Assembly (NCBI GenBank): GCA_007126035.1
Contig: SLCC01000057.1
Location: 1-38,853, forward strand
Length of the DNA stretch: 38,853 nt
Direction: 5' to 3'
Source: Gemmatimonadota bacterium
GTDB taxonomy: Bacteria > Gemmatimonadota > Gemmatimonadetes > Longimicrobiales > RSA9
The position numbers and the translations under genes are program-made. The notes under the pieces were generated by a model that made no database searches, was not told the DNA's origin, and saw nothing but the letters and a program-made list of their open reading frames with translations. This document shows positions 18,179 through 26,941 of the stretch, in pieces (the stretch's first letter is position 1; each line of letters starts with the position of its first letter).

Positions 18179-18922
18179 ATGCCGAACCCAACCGCCGCCA
18201 TGCTGGTGATCGGCGACGAGATCCTGGCTGGCCGCACTCGCGACGCCAACCTGGCGCACCTCGCCGTGTCGCTGAGCGAGAAGGGGATCGACCTGCGGGA
18301 GGCGCGCGTCATCCCCGACGTCGAGGACGAGATCGTCGCGGCCCTCGACCACCTCCGGGCGCGCTACACCCACGTGTTCACGTCGGGTGGGATAGGTCCC
18401 ACCCACGACGACGTCACCGCCGACGCCGTAGCCCGTGCCCTCGACGTCCCCCTGGCGGTGCGGGAAGACGCCCGCGCCATCCTGGCCAGCCACTACGCGG
18501 ACACGCCCCATGTCCTGAACGAGGCGCGCCTCCGGATGGCCAGGGTACCCCGGGGCGCGGTGCTCATCGAGAATCCGATATCGAGGGCGCCCGGCTTCTC
18601 CATCGACAACGTACACGTCATGGCCGGCGTGCCCGAAATCTTCGCGGCCATGCTCGATGGGCTCCTGGCCCGGCTGACCGGTGGCCGGCCCCTCCTCAGC
18701 GAAACCGTGCACGTGCCCCTGGTGGAAGGCGAGGTGGCCGGGCCGCTGCGTCGCCTGGTCGACGCGCACCCGGACGTCTCCATCGGCTCCTACCCCTTCC
18801 ACCGGGTCGGCGAGATCGGCTGTACGCTGGTGCTGCGCTCGCAGGATCGCGACGCCCTGGCCGCGGCCCGGACCGACCTGGACCGGATGCTCGCGGACAT
18901 CCGAACCGGACCAGACGACTGA
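18179..18922 (+). CDS. Molybdopterin-binding-fold protein, CinA N-terminal/MoaB-like
   Basis: A 247-residue cytoplasmic protein of the MoCF-binding (MogA/MoaB/CinA-N) fold. The N-terminus MLVIGDEILAGRTRDANLAHLA and the phosphate-binding loop FTSGGIGPTHDDVTADAVA are the defining motifs. The remainder (VMAGVPEIFAAMLDGLL, VHVPLVEGEVAGPLRRLVDAHPDVSIGSYP) matches stand-alone CinA-N proteins. The C-terminal nicotinamide-nucleotide amidase domain of full CinA (about 410 residues in total) is absent. Relatives act in molybdenum cofactor insertion or ADP-ribose/NMN-related metabolism, so the precise role is open. The ADP-ribose macrodomain gene two loci away is suggestive only. It is followed after 29 bases by the AHSA1 gene on the same strand, so the two are probably co-transcribed. 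Confidence 0.86.
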   Translation: MPNPTAAMLVIGDEILAGRTRDANLAHLAVSLSEKGIDLREARVIPDVEDEIVAALDHLRARYTHVFTSGGIGPTHDDVTADAVARALDVPLAVREDARAILASHYADTPHVLNEARLRMARVPRGAVLIENPISRAPGFSIDNVHVMAGVPEIFAAMLDGLLARLTGGRPLLSETVHVPLVEGEVAGPLRRLVDAHPDVSIGSYPFHRVGEIGCTLVLRSQDRDALAAARTDLDRMLADIRTGPDD

Positions 18923-18951
18923 TACCGAGAACGATCACAAGGGAGGCGATC

Positions 18952-19584
18952 ATGGAAATCGATCCAGGAGCACAGATCGACACGGTTGCCCGGACCGTGC
19001 GGCCGGCCGGCGAGCGGGACGGTCAGGAGTTGTTCATAGTGGCTTCGACCAGGCCGTACGCCGTCGATGTGGACGACCTGTGGGACGCCCTGACGAGCCA
19101 GGATCGGCTCCCGCGCTGGTTCCTGCCCATCAGCGGCGACCTCCGGCTCGGCGGACGGTACCAGCTCGAGGGTAATGCCGGCGGTGAGATCCTGGTGTGC
19201 CAGCCGCCGCGTCGACTGGCGGTGACGTGGGAGTTCGCCGGACAGCTGTCGTGGCTGGAGGTGCTGCTGACGGCCGAGAAGCCTGGCTCGACGAGGCTGG
19301 ACCTGGAGCACACCATCCCCGCAGACGACCACTGGCGCCAGTTCGGCCCCGGCGCGACCGGCGTGGGCTGGGACATGGGTCTCACTGGCCTGGCCGAGCA
19401 CCTGGCGACGGGGGCGGCCGCGGACCCCGCGGCGGCTATGGCCTGGCTCGGCTCCGCCGATGGCAGGGCGTTCATCGCCCGGAGCAGCGCGGCATGGGCA
19501 AGGGCGGCCGTGGTGGCGGGGATGCCGGAGCCGGACGCCACCGCCGCCGCGGCCCGGACGACGGCGTTCTATTCCGGCGGCTGA
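18952..19584 (+). CDS. SRPBCC/AHSA1-family protein
   Basis: A 210-residue protein with the START-like helix-grip fold of the AHSA1 (activator of Hsp90 ATPase homolog 1-like) group. GGGAGG lies 5 bases before the ATG. The core reads IVASTRPYAVDVDDLWDALTSQDRLPRWFLPISGDLRLGGRYQLEGNAGGEILVCQPPRRLAVTWEF, the usual order of strand, helix with W(D/E)A(L/F)T, then the WF and GG strands. The C-terminal half has DDHWRQFGPGATGVGWDMGL, the GWxxxL helix that closes the pocket, followed by about 50 extra Ala-rich residues. Bacterial members bind hydrophobic ligands or act with ArsR-type regulators; nothing here shows which. It is downstream of the CinA-N gene and convergent with the macrodomain gene. Confidence 0.85.
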   Translation: MEIDPGAQIDTVARTVRPAGERDGQELFIVASTRPYAVDVDDLWDALTSQDRLPRWFLPISGDLRLGGRYQLEGNAGGEILVCQPPRRLAVTWEFAGQLSWLEVLLTAEKPGSTRLDLEHTIPADDHWRQFGPGATGVGWDMGLTGLAEHLATGAAADPAAAMAWLGSADGRAFIARSSAAWARAAVVAGMPEPDATAAAARTTAFYSGG

Positions 19585-19720
19585 TCGGCTACGAGAAACT
19601 CCGGTCGCCCCGCCCCACCAAGACGCCCAAGGCGGCCGGCCGCCGCCGGGCCGGCGCGTCCGGCTCATGGTCGTCGCTGACCGAGACGGATCTCGATTTC
19701 GCCGCCGCCGCGACCATCGA

Positions 19721-19759
19721 TTACGAGATTGCGCTCGCTTTCCGAGCGGTATCTCGTAA
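19721..19759. repeat. Long hairpin A in a convergent gap
   Basis: TTACGAGAT-TG-CGCTCG (19721-19737) pairs with CGAGCG-GT-ATCTCGTAA (19743-19759): 17-base arms with one 2x2 internal mismatch and loop CTTTC. It lies between the convergent AHSA1 and macrodomain genes. There is no T-tract on either side. Confidence 0.75.
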
Positions 19760-19783
19760 CGAGTCCGCCCGACCACCTTCCGC

Positions 19784-19820
19784 ATCGAGGTTGATCTCGG
19801 TTTCCGAGATCAACCTCGAT
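19784..19820. repeat. Long perfect hairpin B in a convergent gap
   Basis: ATCGAGGTTGATCTCGG (19784-19800) and its exact reverse complement (19804-19820) form a perfect 17-pair stem with a 3-base TTT loop. It starts 24 bases after hairpin A ends. CTCGATTTCG occurs both at its right edge and near 19692, and short GAGAT/ATCTC words recur throughout the gap, so the region is built from related sequence. A bidirectional terminator, a repetitive palindromic element or a structured RNA are possible; no T-tract favours simple intrinsic termination. Confidence 0.8.
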
Positions 19821-19871
19821 TTCGAGTGCCCAGGGGGCGGCCGTTACGAGGTTCTAGACTCGAGGTCCGGA

Positions 19872-20435
19872 CTACTCCGGCCCGCTTTCGCCCACCACTT
19901 CGTCGAGGATCCGCTCGTGCAGTTCCAGCGCGGTCGAATCGTACAGGACGAACCGGATACGCTCCACCGTATCCAACCGGGGCGCCTGCTCCAGGACGGC
20001 CCCCAGGGCTATCCTTGCCGCCGGCTCGGCGGGGAACCCGAAGGCACCGGTGGAGATGGCGGGAAACGCTATGGAGCGGACCTGGTTCTCCTCCGCGAGT
20101 CGCAGAGCCTCACGGTAGCACGAGGCCAGCAGCTCGTCGGACGGTTCATCCCGCCCGTACACGGGTCCCAGGCAATGGATGACGTAGCGGTTGGGCAGCC
20201 GGTGTCCCGACGTAATGACCGCCTCACCGGGCTCGATGGGTGCCAGGGGCCGGCACTCCGCCTCGAGCCCTGGACCCGCGGCGCGGTGGAGGGCGCCGGC
20301 CACTCCGCCGCCAGTGCGCAGCTGGGCGTTCGCCGCGTTCACCACCGCGTCGAAATCTTCCTGAGCCGCGATGTCGCCCACCACCAACTCCAACTCGACC
20401 GGGCTCTGCTCGGTATCGCGCATGTCAACCGTCAT
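19872..20435 (-). CDS. Macrodomain protein, ADP-ribose/O-acetyl-ADP-ribose hydrolase-like
   Basis: A 187-residue single macrodomain of the MacroD/YmdB type, which removes ADP-ribose from proteins or deacetylates O-acetyl-ADP-ribose. Motifs: LVVGDIAAQEDFDAVVNAAN with catalytic-loop NAAN, TGGGVAGALHRAAGPGL (the GGGV.GAIH loop), GEAVITSGHRLPNRYVIHCLGPVYG, and the phosphate loop AFPAISTGAFGFP. All key residues are present, so it should be active. I chose the ATG at 20435; a GTG at 20453 and an ATG at 20423 are also in frame, and none has a clear ribosome site. The PH-domain gene lies upstream on the same strand with a short gap, so they are probably co-transcribed. Confidence 0.9.
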   Translation of the reverse strand: MTVDMRDTEQSPVELELVVGDIAAQEDFDAVVNAANAQLRTGGGVAGALHRAAGPGLEAECRPLAPIEPGEAVITSGHRLPNRYVIHCLGPVYGRDEPSDELLASCYREALRLAEENQVRSIAFPAISTGAFGFPAEPAARIALGAVLEQAPRLDTVERIRFVLYDSTALELHERILDEVVGESGPE

Positions 20436-20474
20436 GTGTCGTGGGTGAATCACCAGACCGCGAAGCCGGGGCGC

Positions 20475-21071
20475 TCATCCGCTCCTGGCCGCTGCCGACA
20501 GAGCGGATTCGATGCGACGCAGCAGGTCCCGAATCTCCGCGAGCGTCTCCATGAGCACAGGGTCGGCTACCTGGGCCGGGGCCGACTGGGCCTGAGCGCC
20601 CTGCCCGGAAGGCGGAGCCGCGATGGCGCCCGCCGGGTCGTCTCGCTCGGCGATCCGGTCTCGCTGCTCCAGGACATCGTCACGGAAGCCGTCGGTGTCT
20701 TCGATTCCTATGACGCTCACCAACGCCGTGCCCATACTGGTCTGGCCGGCCGTCTCCACCTTGATGCCCTTCAGGCCCATGAACCGCATCACCGGGCCCT
20801 GATAGACCGCCAGGTCTGTGATCTGCTCCAGGGGGATCGCCTTCTCTTCCACGACCATGATGCCCCGGGTCACCTTCAGCTCACGGGAGGTGAGGACCAC
20901 CCGGAGCCGACGGTAGTACCGGCTGTAATACCAGTAGACGACGGCCGCCACGAAGGGAATGAACGGTATCCCCACGATGATGACGGCCATGACGGCCACC
21001 GTCGCCAGCACGTGGTATCGGACAGCGGCGGGAGACAGCTCCGCCTCGCGGAGGATTCGTTGACTTCTCAT
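20475..21071 (-). CDS. Membrane-anchored bacterial PH-domain protein (YdbS-like)
   Basis: A 198-residue protein. Residues 17-52 form one long or two short membrane segments (VRYHVLATVAVMAVIIVGIPFIPFVAAVVYWYY). The bPH_2 domain follows at about 53-125, with the typical strand order YYRRLRVVLTSRELKVTRGIMVVEEKAIPLEQITDLAVYQGPVMRFMGLKGIKVETAG. A Pro/Gln/Ala-rich linker (about 147-168) leads to a short C-terminal helix, DPVLMETLAEIRDLLRRIESAL, with coiled-coil character that suggests oligomerisation. Relatives of unknown function occur widely in bacteria. No ribosome site is obvious before the ATG. A tandem 25-bp repeat lies upstream at 21125-21173, where its promoter would be expected. Confidence 0.85.
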   Translation of the reverse strand: MRSQRILREAELSPAAVRYHVLATVAVMAVIIVGIPFIPFVAAVVYWYYSRYYRRLRVVLTSRELKVTRGIMVVEEKAIPLEQITDLAVYQGPVMRFMGLKGIKVETAGQTSMGTALVSVIGIEDTDGFRDDVLEQRDRIAERDDPAGAIAAPPSGQGAQAQSAPAQVADPVLMETLAEIRDLLRRIESALSAAARSG

Positions 21072-21124
21072 AGGCTACACTATTCACCGATATCATCGAC
21101 TGCACAAGCTACCGAGAAAACGAA

Positions 21125-21173
21125 ACGGGATACCTGGTCCCGATGCAATACGGGATACCTGGTCCCGGTGCAA
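21125..21173. repeat. Tandem 25-bp repeat, two copies, each with a small hairpin
   Basis: Two copies of a 24-base unit (21125-21148 and 21150-21173, period 25) differ at one base. Each contains CGGGA-TACCTGG-TCCCG, a 5-pair hairpin. They lie between the glgX stop and the PH-domain gene start, both on the minus strand. Tandem spacing of 25 bases could suit a protein-binding operator upstream of the PH-domain gene; the start of a longer array is also possible, but only two copies are seen. Confidence 0.75.
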
Positions 21174-21191
21174 CAATCCGGTGCCATCCCG

Positions 21192-23309
21192 TTACCGAAT
21201 CAGCACGACCACGGCCCGGTCACGCACCTCGAGCAGCTCGCCCGGCTGATAGGTCCTGTCCTCACCCTCGCCTGTTGCGCTGGCGGTGTCCACCACCATG
21301 CGCCACTCCCCATTGTCGTCATCCGGCATACGGAACGTGGTGGTCCGCGGCTCGGTGTTGAGCAGGAAGAGGAAGTCGTTGTCCATGATGAGCTCACCCT
21401 CGGAGTCAACCTCCCCCAGGGCCTCGCCGCTCAGGCGGAACGCCAGCGCGAGGGACCATTCCGACTCCCACTCCTCGTCGGTCATCTCCCGGCCTTCCGG
21501 CGTGAGCCAGGTGATGTCGGGCACGTCGGATCCCCGTACCTCGACGCCCTGGAAGAAACGCTTCCGCCGCAGCGCCGGGTGCTTCTTGCGCAGCCGGATC
21601 ACGCGGCGGGTGAACTCCAGGAAGTCCCGCGCCCGCTCGTCCAGGTCCCAGTCGAACCAGGAGATCTCGTTGTCCTGGCAATAGGCGTTGTTGTTGCCGC
21701 CCTGGCTCCGGCCGATCTCGTCGCCGCCCAGGATCATGGGCACGCCCTGTGAGCAGAGGAGGGTGGTGAGGAGGTTCCGTTTCTGCCTCTGACGCAGCTC
21801 GTTGATGTCAGGATCGTCGGTCGGCCCCTCGACGCCATAGTTGGCGGAGAGGTTGTGGTCGGTGCCGTCCTCGTTGTCCTCGCCGTTCGCCTCGTTGTGC
21901 TTCCGGTCGTAGCTGACCAGGTCCTCCAGGGTGAACCCGTCATGTGCAGTGACGAAGTTGATGCTGGCGGTGGGTCGCCTACCATCGCCGCCATAGAGGT
22001 CATTGGACCCGGTCAGACGATAGCCCAGCTCTGCCATGCCGTGGCGATCACCCCGCCAGTAGGAGCGGACGGCGTCCCGGTACCTGCCGTTCCATTCCGT
22101 CCACAGCACCGGGAAGTTGCCTACCTGGTATCCACCGGGGCCCAGGTCCCACGGCTCAGCGATGAGCTTGACACCGGAGAGTATCGGATCCTGGTGGATG
22201 ATGTCGAAGAAGGCCGACAGCCGGTCGACGTCGTGGAGCTCTCGTGCCAGCGCGGCCGCCAGGTCGAAGCGGAAGCCGTCAACGTGCATCTCCTCCACCC
22301 AGTACCGGAGGCTGTCCATGATGAGCCTCAGCGCCTCCGGGTGCAGCATATTCAGGCTGTTGCCGGTCCCCGAGTAGTCCATGTAGTAACGGGGGTCGTC
22401 CTCGACCAGGCGATAGTACGAGCGGTTGTCCAGGCCCCGGAACGAGAGGGTGGGGCCCAGGTGGTTGCCCTCGGCCGTGTGGTTGTAGACGACGTCGAGG
22501 ATGACCTCCAGGCCCGCGGCGTGGAGAGCCTTGACCATGTTCTTGAACTCCGCCACCTGGCCGCCGCGGTCGCCACCGCTGGAGTAGCGGGCGTCGGGGG
22601 CGAAGTAGTTCAGGGTGTTGTAGCCCCAGTAGTTGCGCAGGCCCTTCTCCACCAGGTAGTGGTCGTCCAGGATGTGGTGGACCGGCAACAGCTCTACGGC
22701 CGTGACGCCCAGGCTGGTGAGGTGCTGGATGAAGGGCTCAGACGCCAGGCCGGCGTAGGTGCCCCGCAGGTCTTCGGGCACTTCGGGGTGCCTCATCGTG
22801 GCGCCCTTCACGTGCGTCTCGTAGATGATCGTATGGCTCCAGGGCGTGTCGGGGTGGCCGTCGTCACCCCAGTCGAAGGTCGGATCTATGACCACGCCTT
22901 TGGGCGCGCCCGCCGCGCTGTCCCGGTCGTCATGAGCCAGGTCCTCCCGGGGGTGACCGATCCTGTACCCGAAGACAGGCTCGTCCCAATCGACCCGGGT
23001 CGCCACGGCCTGGGCGTAGGGATCCAGGAGGACCTTGGCAGGATTGAACCGGTCGCCCGACTCCGGCTCGTAGGGGCCTCGGACCCGGTAGCCGTAGAGC
23101 AGGCCCGGACCTACCCCAGGCACGTAGCCGTGCCAAACGTGGGCGTCCACATCCCGGAGCCGCAGAGCTTCAATCTGCCGACCAGGCTCTTCCGTGTCGA
23201 AGAAGCAGAGCTCCACCTCCTCCGCGTTCTCCGAGAACACAGCGAAGTTGACTCCTTCGCCATCCCACATGGCTCCCAGCGGAGCGGGCACTCCTCGAGA
23301 CACATCCAT
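21192..23309 (-). CDS. glgX: Glycogen debranching enzyme GlgX (TreX role)
   Basis: A 705-residue GH13 subfamily 11 isoamylase-type enzyme that hydrolyses alpha-1,6 branches of glycogen in the cytoplasm and releases linear maltodextrins. It has an N-terminal CBM48 beta domain ([33 protein letters not shown]), then the barrel with [44 protein letters not shown], nucleophile DGFRFDLA (Asp about 349), acid/base LIAEPWDLG (Glu about 385), [14 protein letters not shown] (His456-Asp457), and [29 protein letters not shown]. All catalytic residues are intact. GGGAGA lies about 9 bases before the ATG. In genomes with treY and treZ this enzyme supplies their substrate; here those genes follow on the same strand past a transporter gene. 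Confidence 0.95.
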   Translation of the reverse strand: MDVSRGVPAPLGAMWDGEGVNFAVFSENAEEVELCFFDTEEPGRQIEALRLRDVDAHVWHGYVPGVGPGLLYGYRVRGPYEPESGDRFNPAKVLLDPYAQAVATRVDWDEPVFGYRIGHPREDLAHDDRDSAAGAPKGVVIDPTFDWGDDGHPDTPWSHTIIYETHVKGATMRHPEVPEDLRGTYAGLASEPFIQHLTSLGVTAVELLPVHHILDDHYLVEKGLRNYWGYNTLNYFAPDARYSSGGDRGGQVAEFKNMVKALHAAGLEVILDVVYNHTAEGNHLGPTLSFRGLDNRSYYRLVEDDPRYYMDYSGTGNSLNMLHPEALRLIMDSLRYWVEEMHVDGFRFDLAAALARELHDVDRLSAFFDIIHQDPILSGVKLIAEPWDLGPGGYQVGNFPVLWTEWNGRYRDAVRSYWRGDRHGMAELGYRLTGSNDLYGGDGRRPTASINFVTAHDGFTLEDLVSYDRKHNEANGEDNEDGTDHNLSANYGVEGPTDDPDINELRQRQKRNLLTTLLCSQGVPMILGGDEIGRSQGGNNNAYCQDNEISWFDWDLDERARDFLEFTRRVIRLRKKHPALRRKRFFQGVEVRGSDVPDITWLTPEGREMTDEEWESEWSLALAFRLSGEALGEVDSEGELIMDNDFLFLLNTEPRTTTFRMPDDDNGEWRMVVDTASATGEGEDRTYQPGELLEVRDRAVVVLIR

Positions 23310-23647
23310 CGACTGATCTCCCGGTCCCAGAGGTGAGCGACGACAGGCCCTCTGCCGCAGGTGCAGTGATCATGCCGCTCGCCTGCGTCCGGGCACTCAT
23401 GACCGGCAGGATCGTAAGGGATCCTACGGATGCCTTCGATTCCACGGAGGGCGCTGATGTAACGCCTGTCGAAGAGTCCGGCCCTACAGACCCGTAAGGC
23501 GCCGTCCCGACTTGACAGGGCGGGTGTACGCCCGTTCCCCACAGTTGGACCTTCAACCGTTTCCCGACAGCACCGTTACCCCCCGGTCACTATTCTGCCG
23601 CACGTTTCAGTACAGGTGCAGCCTCAAAAATAGAACGGCTACCAACG
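23310..23647. other. Divergent intergenic region, glgX and DASS transporter
   Basis: A 338-base gap between divergent starts. No frame here looks coding on either strand: the minus-strand frames that continue into glgX are overlaps without a ribosome site. It should carry two promoters. TTGACA occurs at 23512-23517 on the plus strand, but no good -10 follows at 16-18 bases. A weak dyad around GGATCC (23408-23423) has CGTA/TACG flanks. I see nothing else. Confidence 0.5.
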
Positions 23648-25171
23648 ATGGTAGAACACGACGAAACACTAGAATTCGAGACGCCCCTCACGACCCGCAA
23701 GCGTGTGGGGCTTTTCATAGCGCCCGTGGTATTCCTGGCGATGCTTGTCCTGCCGGCTCCGGAGGCGATGACGCCAGAGGCATGGCGGACGGCGGCCGTG
23801 GGCATACTGATGGCCATGTGGTGGGTAACGGAAGCGATTCCCATCCCCGCCACGGCCGTGCTGCCCATGGTCCTGTTCCCGCTCCTCGGGATCGTGCCCA
23901 TCGGCGCTGCCACGGCACCATATGCCAACCCTATCATCTTCCTGTTCCTGGGCGGCTTCATCATCGCCCTGGGCATGCAGAAGTGGGAGCTCCACCGCCG
24001 CATCGCCCTGACGGTGGTTTCCTGGCTGGGCACCCAGCCACACCGGCTGGTCCTGGGCTTCATGGTCGCCACCGCCTTCCTGAGCATGTGGGTGAGCAAT
24101 ACGGCGACGGCGGTGATGATGATGCCCATTGGGCTGTCAGTGATCGCCCTGGTGGCGCCCAAGACCGAAACGGGTGAGCTGGGGCAGCTCAACTTTGGCA
24201 CGAGCCTGATGCTGGGCGTGGCCTACGCCGCAAGCGTGGGTGGACTGGCCACGCTGATCGGCACCCCGCCCAACGCGCTGCTCGCGGGGTTCATGAGCAC
24301 CGCGTACGATATCGAGATCGGCTTCGCCCAGTGGATGCTGGTGGGGCTGCCGCTCACGATCGTGGCGCTACCCATTGTCTGGGTGATGCTCACGCGGGTG
24401 GTCTTCCCTATCCAGATCAAGGAAGTCCCGGGCGGTCGGGAGCGGATCCGCGAGGAGCTGGACAAGCTCGGACCGCTGTCCAAGGCCGAGGCGCGGGTAG
24501 GCATAGTCTTCTGTTTGACGGCCGTGGCGTGGGTGACGCGCCCATTGCTGGAAGCCATTCTCCCCGGCCTGAACGATACCAGCATAGCCATTGCGGCGGC
24601 GCTGGTGCTCTTCCTCATGCCGTCGGGTGCGAACGGCAACGGCGGCCGGTTCATCCTGGACTGGGAGACGGCGGAGGAGCTGCCGTGGGGCGTCCTGCTC
24701 CTGTTCGGTGGCGGCCTGAGCCTGGCCAACGCGGTCACCACCACCGGCCTCGCCGACTGGATCGGCATGTCACTCGGTGGTCTGGTGGCGCTGCCAACGA
24801 TCGTGCTCGTGCTGATCGTCGCCCTCGTGGTCATCTTCCTCACGGAGCTGACCAGCAACACGGCGACTGCGGCGGCGTTCCTGCCGGTGCTGGCGCCCCT
24901 GGCGGTGGCACTTGGCCAGAGCCCGTTCCTGCTGGTGGTGCCGGCGGCGCTGGCTGCGAGCTGCGCCTTCATGATGCCGGTGGCCACGCCGCCCAACGCA
25001 ATCGTCTACGGGACCGGCTACGTGACGATCCCGCAGATGGCGAAGGCGGGGATCGGGCTCAACATGATGTTCGTGGTCCTGGTCACGGTGCTGGTGTACT
25101 CGGTGATGCTATGGGCCTTCGGCGTGACTCTGGGCGAGGTGCCCGAGTGGGCCCTCCGGATGAATTCCTGA
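23648..25171 (+). CDS. DASS/SLC13-family sodium:dicarboxylate (or anion) symporter
   Basis: A 507-residue inner-membrane transporter of the divalent anion:sodium symporter family (CitT/SdcS/NaDC type), which takes up C4-dicarboxylates, citrate or similar anions with Na+. About eleven membrane segments can be drawn. The two inverted-repeat SNT signatures are present: SMWVSNTATAVMMMP (about 146-160) and TELTSNTATAAAFLP (about 398-412), with ANPIIFLFLGGFIIALGMQKW, LIGTPPNALLAGF and CAFMMPVATPPNAIVYGTGYV, the last matching the family's signature region. The substrate cannot be assigned. It lies on the plus strand between glgX and treZ, so it interrupts the trehalose genes, and its stop is only 6 bases from the treZ stop. 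The ribosome site is weak. Confidence 0.93.
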   Translation: MVEHDETLEFETPLTTRKRVGLFIAPVVFLAMLVLPAPEAMTPEAWRTAAVGILMAMWWVTEAIPIPATAVLPMVLFPLLGIVPIGAATAPYANPIIFLFLGGFIIALGMQKWELHRRIALTVVSWLGTQPHRLVLGFMVATAFLSMWVSNTATAVMMMPIGLSVIALVAPKTETGELGQLNFGTSLMLGVAYAASVGGLATLIGTPPNALLAGFMSTAYDIEIGFAQWMLVGLPLTIVALPIVWVMLTRVVFPIQIKEVPGGRERIREELDKLGPLSKAEARVGIVFCLTAVAWVTRPLLEAILPGLNDTSIAIAAALVLFLMPSGANGNGGRFILDWETAEELPWGVLLLFGGGLSLANAVTTTGLADWIGMSLGGLVALPTIVLVLIVALVVIFLTELTSNTATAAAFLPVLAPLAVALGQSPFLLVVPAALAASCAFMMPVATPPNAIVYGTGYVTIPQMAKAGIGLNMMFVVLVTVLVYSVMLWAFGVTLGEVPEWALRMNS

Positions 25172-25195
25172 GGGTTCTCAGGAACTAGTCCTGAG
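25165..25195. terminator. Alternating hairpins shared by convergent DASS and treZ genes
   Basis: TTCCTGAG (25165-25172) pairs with CTCAGGAA (25177-25184); the same CTCAGGA (25177-25183) pairs with TCCTGAG (25189-25195). The two perfect hairpins are mutually exclusive and overlap both stop codons. A compact bidirectional terminator is likely, although T-tracts are lacking. Confidence 0.55.
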
Positions 25196-26941
25196 CAGTA
25201 TGGCGGTGGAGGGGCCGGGCAGTGCGACCCGGCCCTCCTCCATGCGCACCCCGTCGCGGCTGGACAGCCGGACCTCGAGAGCCCCTGAGTCACTCGCCGG
25301 CTCCAGCGTCCGCTCGTCCTCGCCCAGGTTGCAGCACACCACCACCCTGCCCCGCTCCAGGACCAGCGTCCGGTGCCGCTCATCCACCCAGACCTTCAGC
25401 GCATCCAACCGTCCGTCCAACAGGCCCGGGGTGGCGCGGCGAAACGCGATCAGCGAGCGATACCACCGCTCGACCTGCTCGTGAAGGGGTGAGCCACGCT
25501 CCTCCCATGGCAGCTTGGACCGCCCGAACGTCTCAAGATTTTGGGGGTCGGGGATGTCCGTCGGGTCCCAGCCGAAGGCGGCGAACTCGCTCCGGCGGCC
25601 TTCCCGCACGGCCTGTCCCAGCTCCTCCTCCTCATGATCGGTGAAGTACTGGAACGGGCTGGACGCCGCCCACTCCTCGCCCTGGAAGATCATGGGTATG
25701 AAGGGCGACGTGAATACCAGCGCGGCGGCCACCTTCTGGGCCTCGGGCCCGGCGAGCTGGCCTATCCGTTCCCCCTGCGCCCGGTTCCCCACCTGGTCGT
25801 GGTTCTGGATGTAGCCGAGGAACCTGTGACCGGAGAGGCCCTCCGCCGGCCGGCCGTGACGGCGACCCCGGTGGCGGGAGTGGGCACCGGCGTAGACGTA
25901 AGCAGACCTCAGGGCCGTGGCGATGTCGCGTACGCGGCCGAAGTCGCGGTAGTACCCGCTGGACTCGCCCGTGAGCGCCGCGTGCAGGGCGTGGTGGAAG
26001 TCGTCGCTCCATTGTGCGTGGAGGCCGAACCCGCCACGCTCCCGGCTCCACAGCAGCCGCGGATCGTTCAGGTCGCTCTCGGGGATGAGCCAGAGGGGCC
26101 TGCCCAGCTTGGCCGCCAGTGCCTCCACCTCCACCGCCAGCTCTTCCAGGATATGGACTGCGGACGTGTCGACGATGGCGTGCACCGCGTCCAGCCGCAG
26201 GCCGTCGATCTCGTAGTCCCGCAGCCACATGAGCGCGTTGTCGATGAAGAAGCGCCGGACCTCGTCGCTGCCCGAGTCGTCGAAGTTCACCGCGGCGCCC
26301 CAGGGGGTGTCATGGCGATGGGTGAAGTACGGGCCGAACTCTCTCAGGTAGTTCCCGCTGGGGCCCAGGTGGTTGTAGACCACGTCCAGGATCACGCCCA
26401 GCCCCCGGCCGTGACAGGCCTCGACGAACCGGCGCAAGCCGTCGGGCCCGCCGTACGGCTCGTGGACGGCGTACAGGGCCACGCCGTCATAGCCCCAGCC
26501 GTGGCGGCCAGGGAAGGCGTTGACGGGCATGAGGGAGACGGCAGTCACGCCCAGCTCCACCAGGTGGTCGAGGCGTTCCGCGGCGGCGTCGAACGTGCCC
26601 TCGGCTGTGAAGGTCCCGATGTGCAGCTCGTAGAGGACGGCGGACGGGAGGTGGAACCCTCGCCACCCGGAGCCCCCGGGCGGCGCCACTGGCTCGACCA
26701 GTCTGCTGGGCCCGTGCACTCCGTGCGGCTGCCAGCGGGATCGCGGGTCGGGACGGGGATCGGAGCCGTCGAGGGAGAAGGCGTAATCGGTACCGGCAGG
26801 CAGGTCGGGAGCGTCCAGCTCCCACCACCCCGAGTCGCCGTTCGCTGGGTCCATGGCCCTCCGCTCCTGCCTCCCCCGCTCCTGGCCCACCACCAGGTCC
26901 ACCTGCTCGGCTGCCGGTGCCCACACCCTGAACCTGCTCAT
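25178..26941 (-). CDS. treZ: Malto-oligosyltrehalose trehalohydrolase
   Basis: A 587-residue GH13 enzyme that cleaves the alpha-1,4 bond next to the trehalosyl end of maltooligosyl trehalose, releasing free trehalose in the cytoplasm. The start is the ATG at 26941, which overlaps the treY stop as ATGA; the frame extends upstream inside treY but without support. It has an N-terminal beta domain (FRVWAPAAEQVDLVVG), the barrel with YELHIGTFTAEGTFDAAAERL, MPVNAFPGRHGWGYDG, DVVYNHLGPSGNYL, nucleophile DGLRLDAVHAI (Asp about 251), acid/base LIPESDLNDPRL (Glu about 288) and YIQNHDQVGNRAQGER. The HIGTFT and PESDLND forms are specific to TreZ. Translational coupling with treY supports joint action. 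Confidence 0.95.
   Translation of the reverse strand: MSRFRVWAPAAEQVDLVVGQERGRQERRAMDPANGDSGWWELDAPDLPAGTDYAFSLDGSDPRPDPRSRWQPHGVHGPSRLVEPVAPPGGSGWRGFHLPSAVLYELHIGTFTAEGTFDAAAERLDHLVELGVTAVSLMPVNAFPGRHGWGYDGVALYAVHEPYGGPDGLRRFVEACHGRGLGVILDVVYNHLGPSGNYLREFGPYFTHRHDTPWGAAVNFDDSGSDEVRRFFIDNALMWLRDYEIDGLRLDAVHAIVDTSAVHILEELAVEVEALAAKLGRPLWLIPESDLNDPRLLWSRERGGFGLHAQWSDDFHHALHAALTGESSGYYRDFGRVRDIATALRSAYVYAGAHSRHRGRRHGRPAEGLSGHRFLGYIQNHDQVGNRAQGERIGQLAGPEAQKVAAALVFTSPFIPMIFQGEEWAASSPFQYFTDHEEEELGQAVREGRRSEFAAFGWDPTDIPDPQNLETFGRSKLPWEERGSPLHEQVERWYRSLIAFRRATPGLLDGRLDALKVWVDERHRTLVLERGRVVVCCNLGEDERTLEPASDSGALEVRLSSRDGVRMEEGRVALPGPSTAILLRTSS

Noticed and set aside
19197-21752. An 851-codon plus-strand frame across AHSA1, macrodomain, PH and glgX genes
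   Set aside because: It spans genes on both strands and the hairpin region; none of its translation resembles a protein family.
23111-23542. Possible small Cys-containing protein upstream of glgX on the minus strand
   Set aside because: It has no ribosome site, runs into glgX in another frame, and shows no recognisable domain. The [15 protein letters not shown] segment looks metal-binding but is unsupported.
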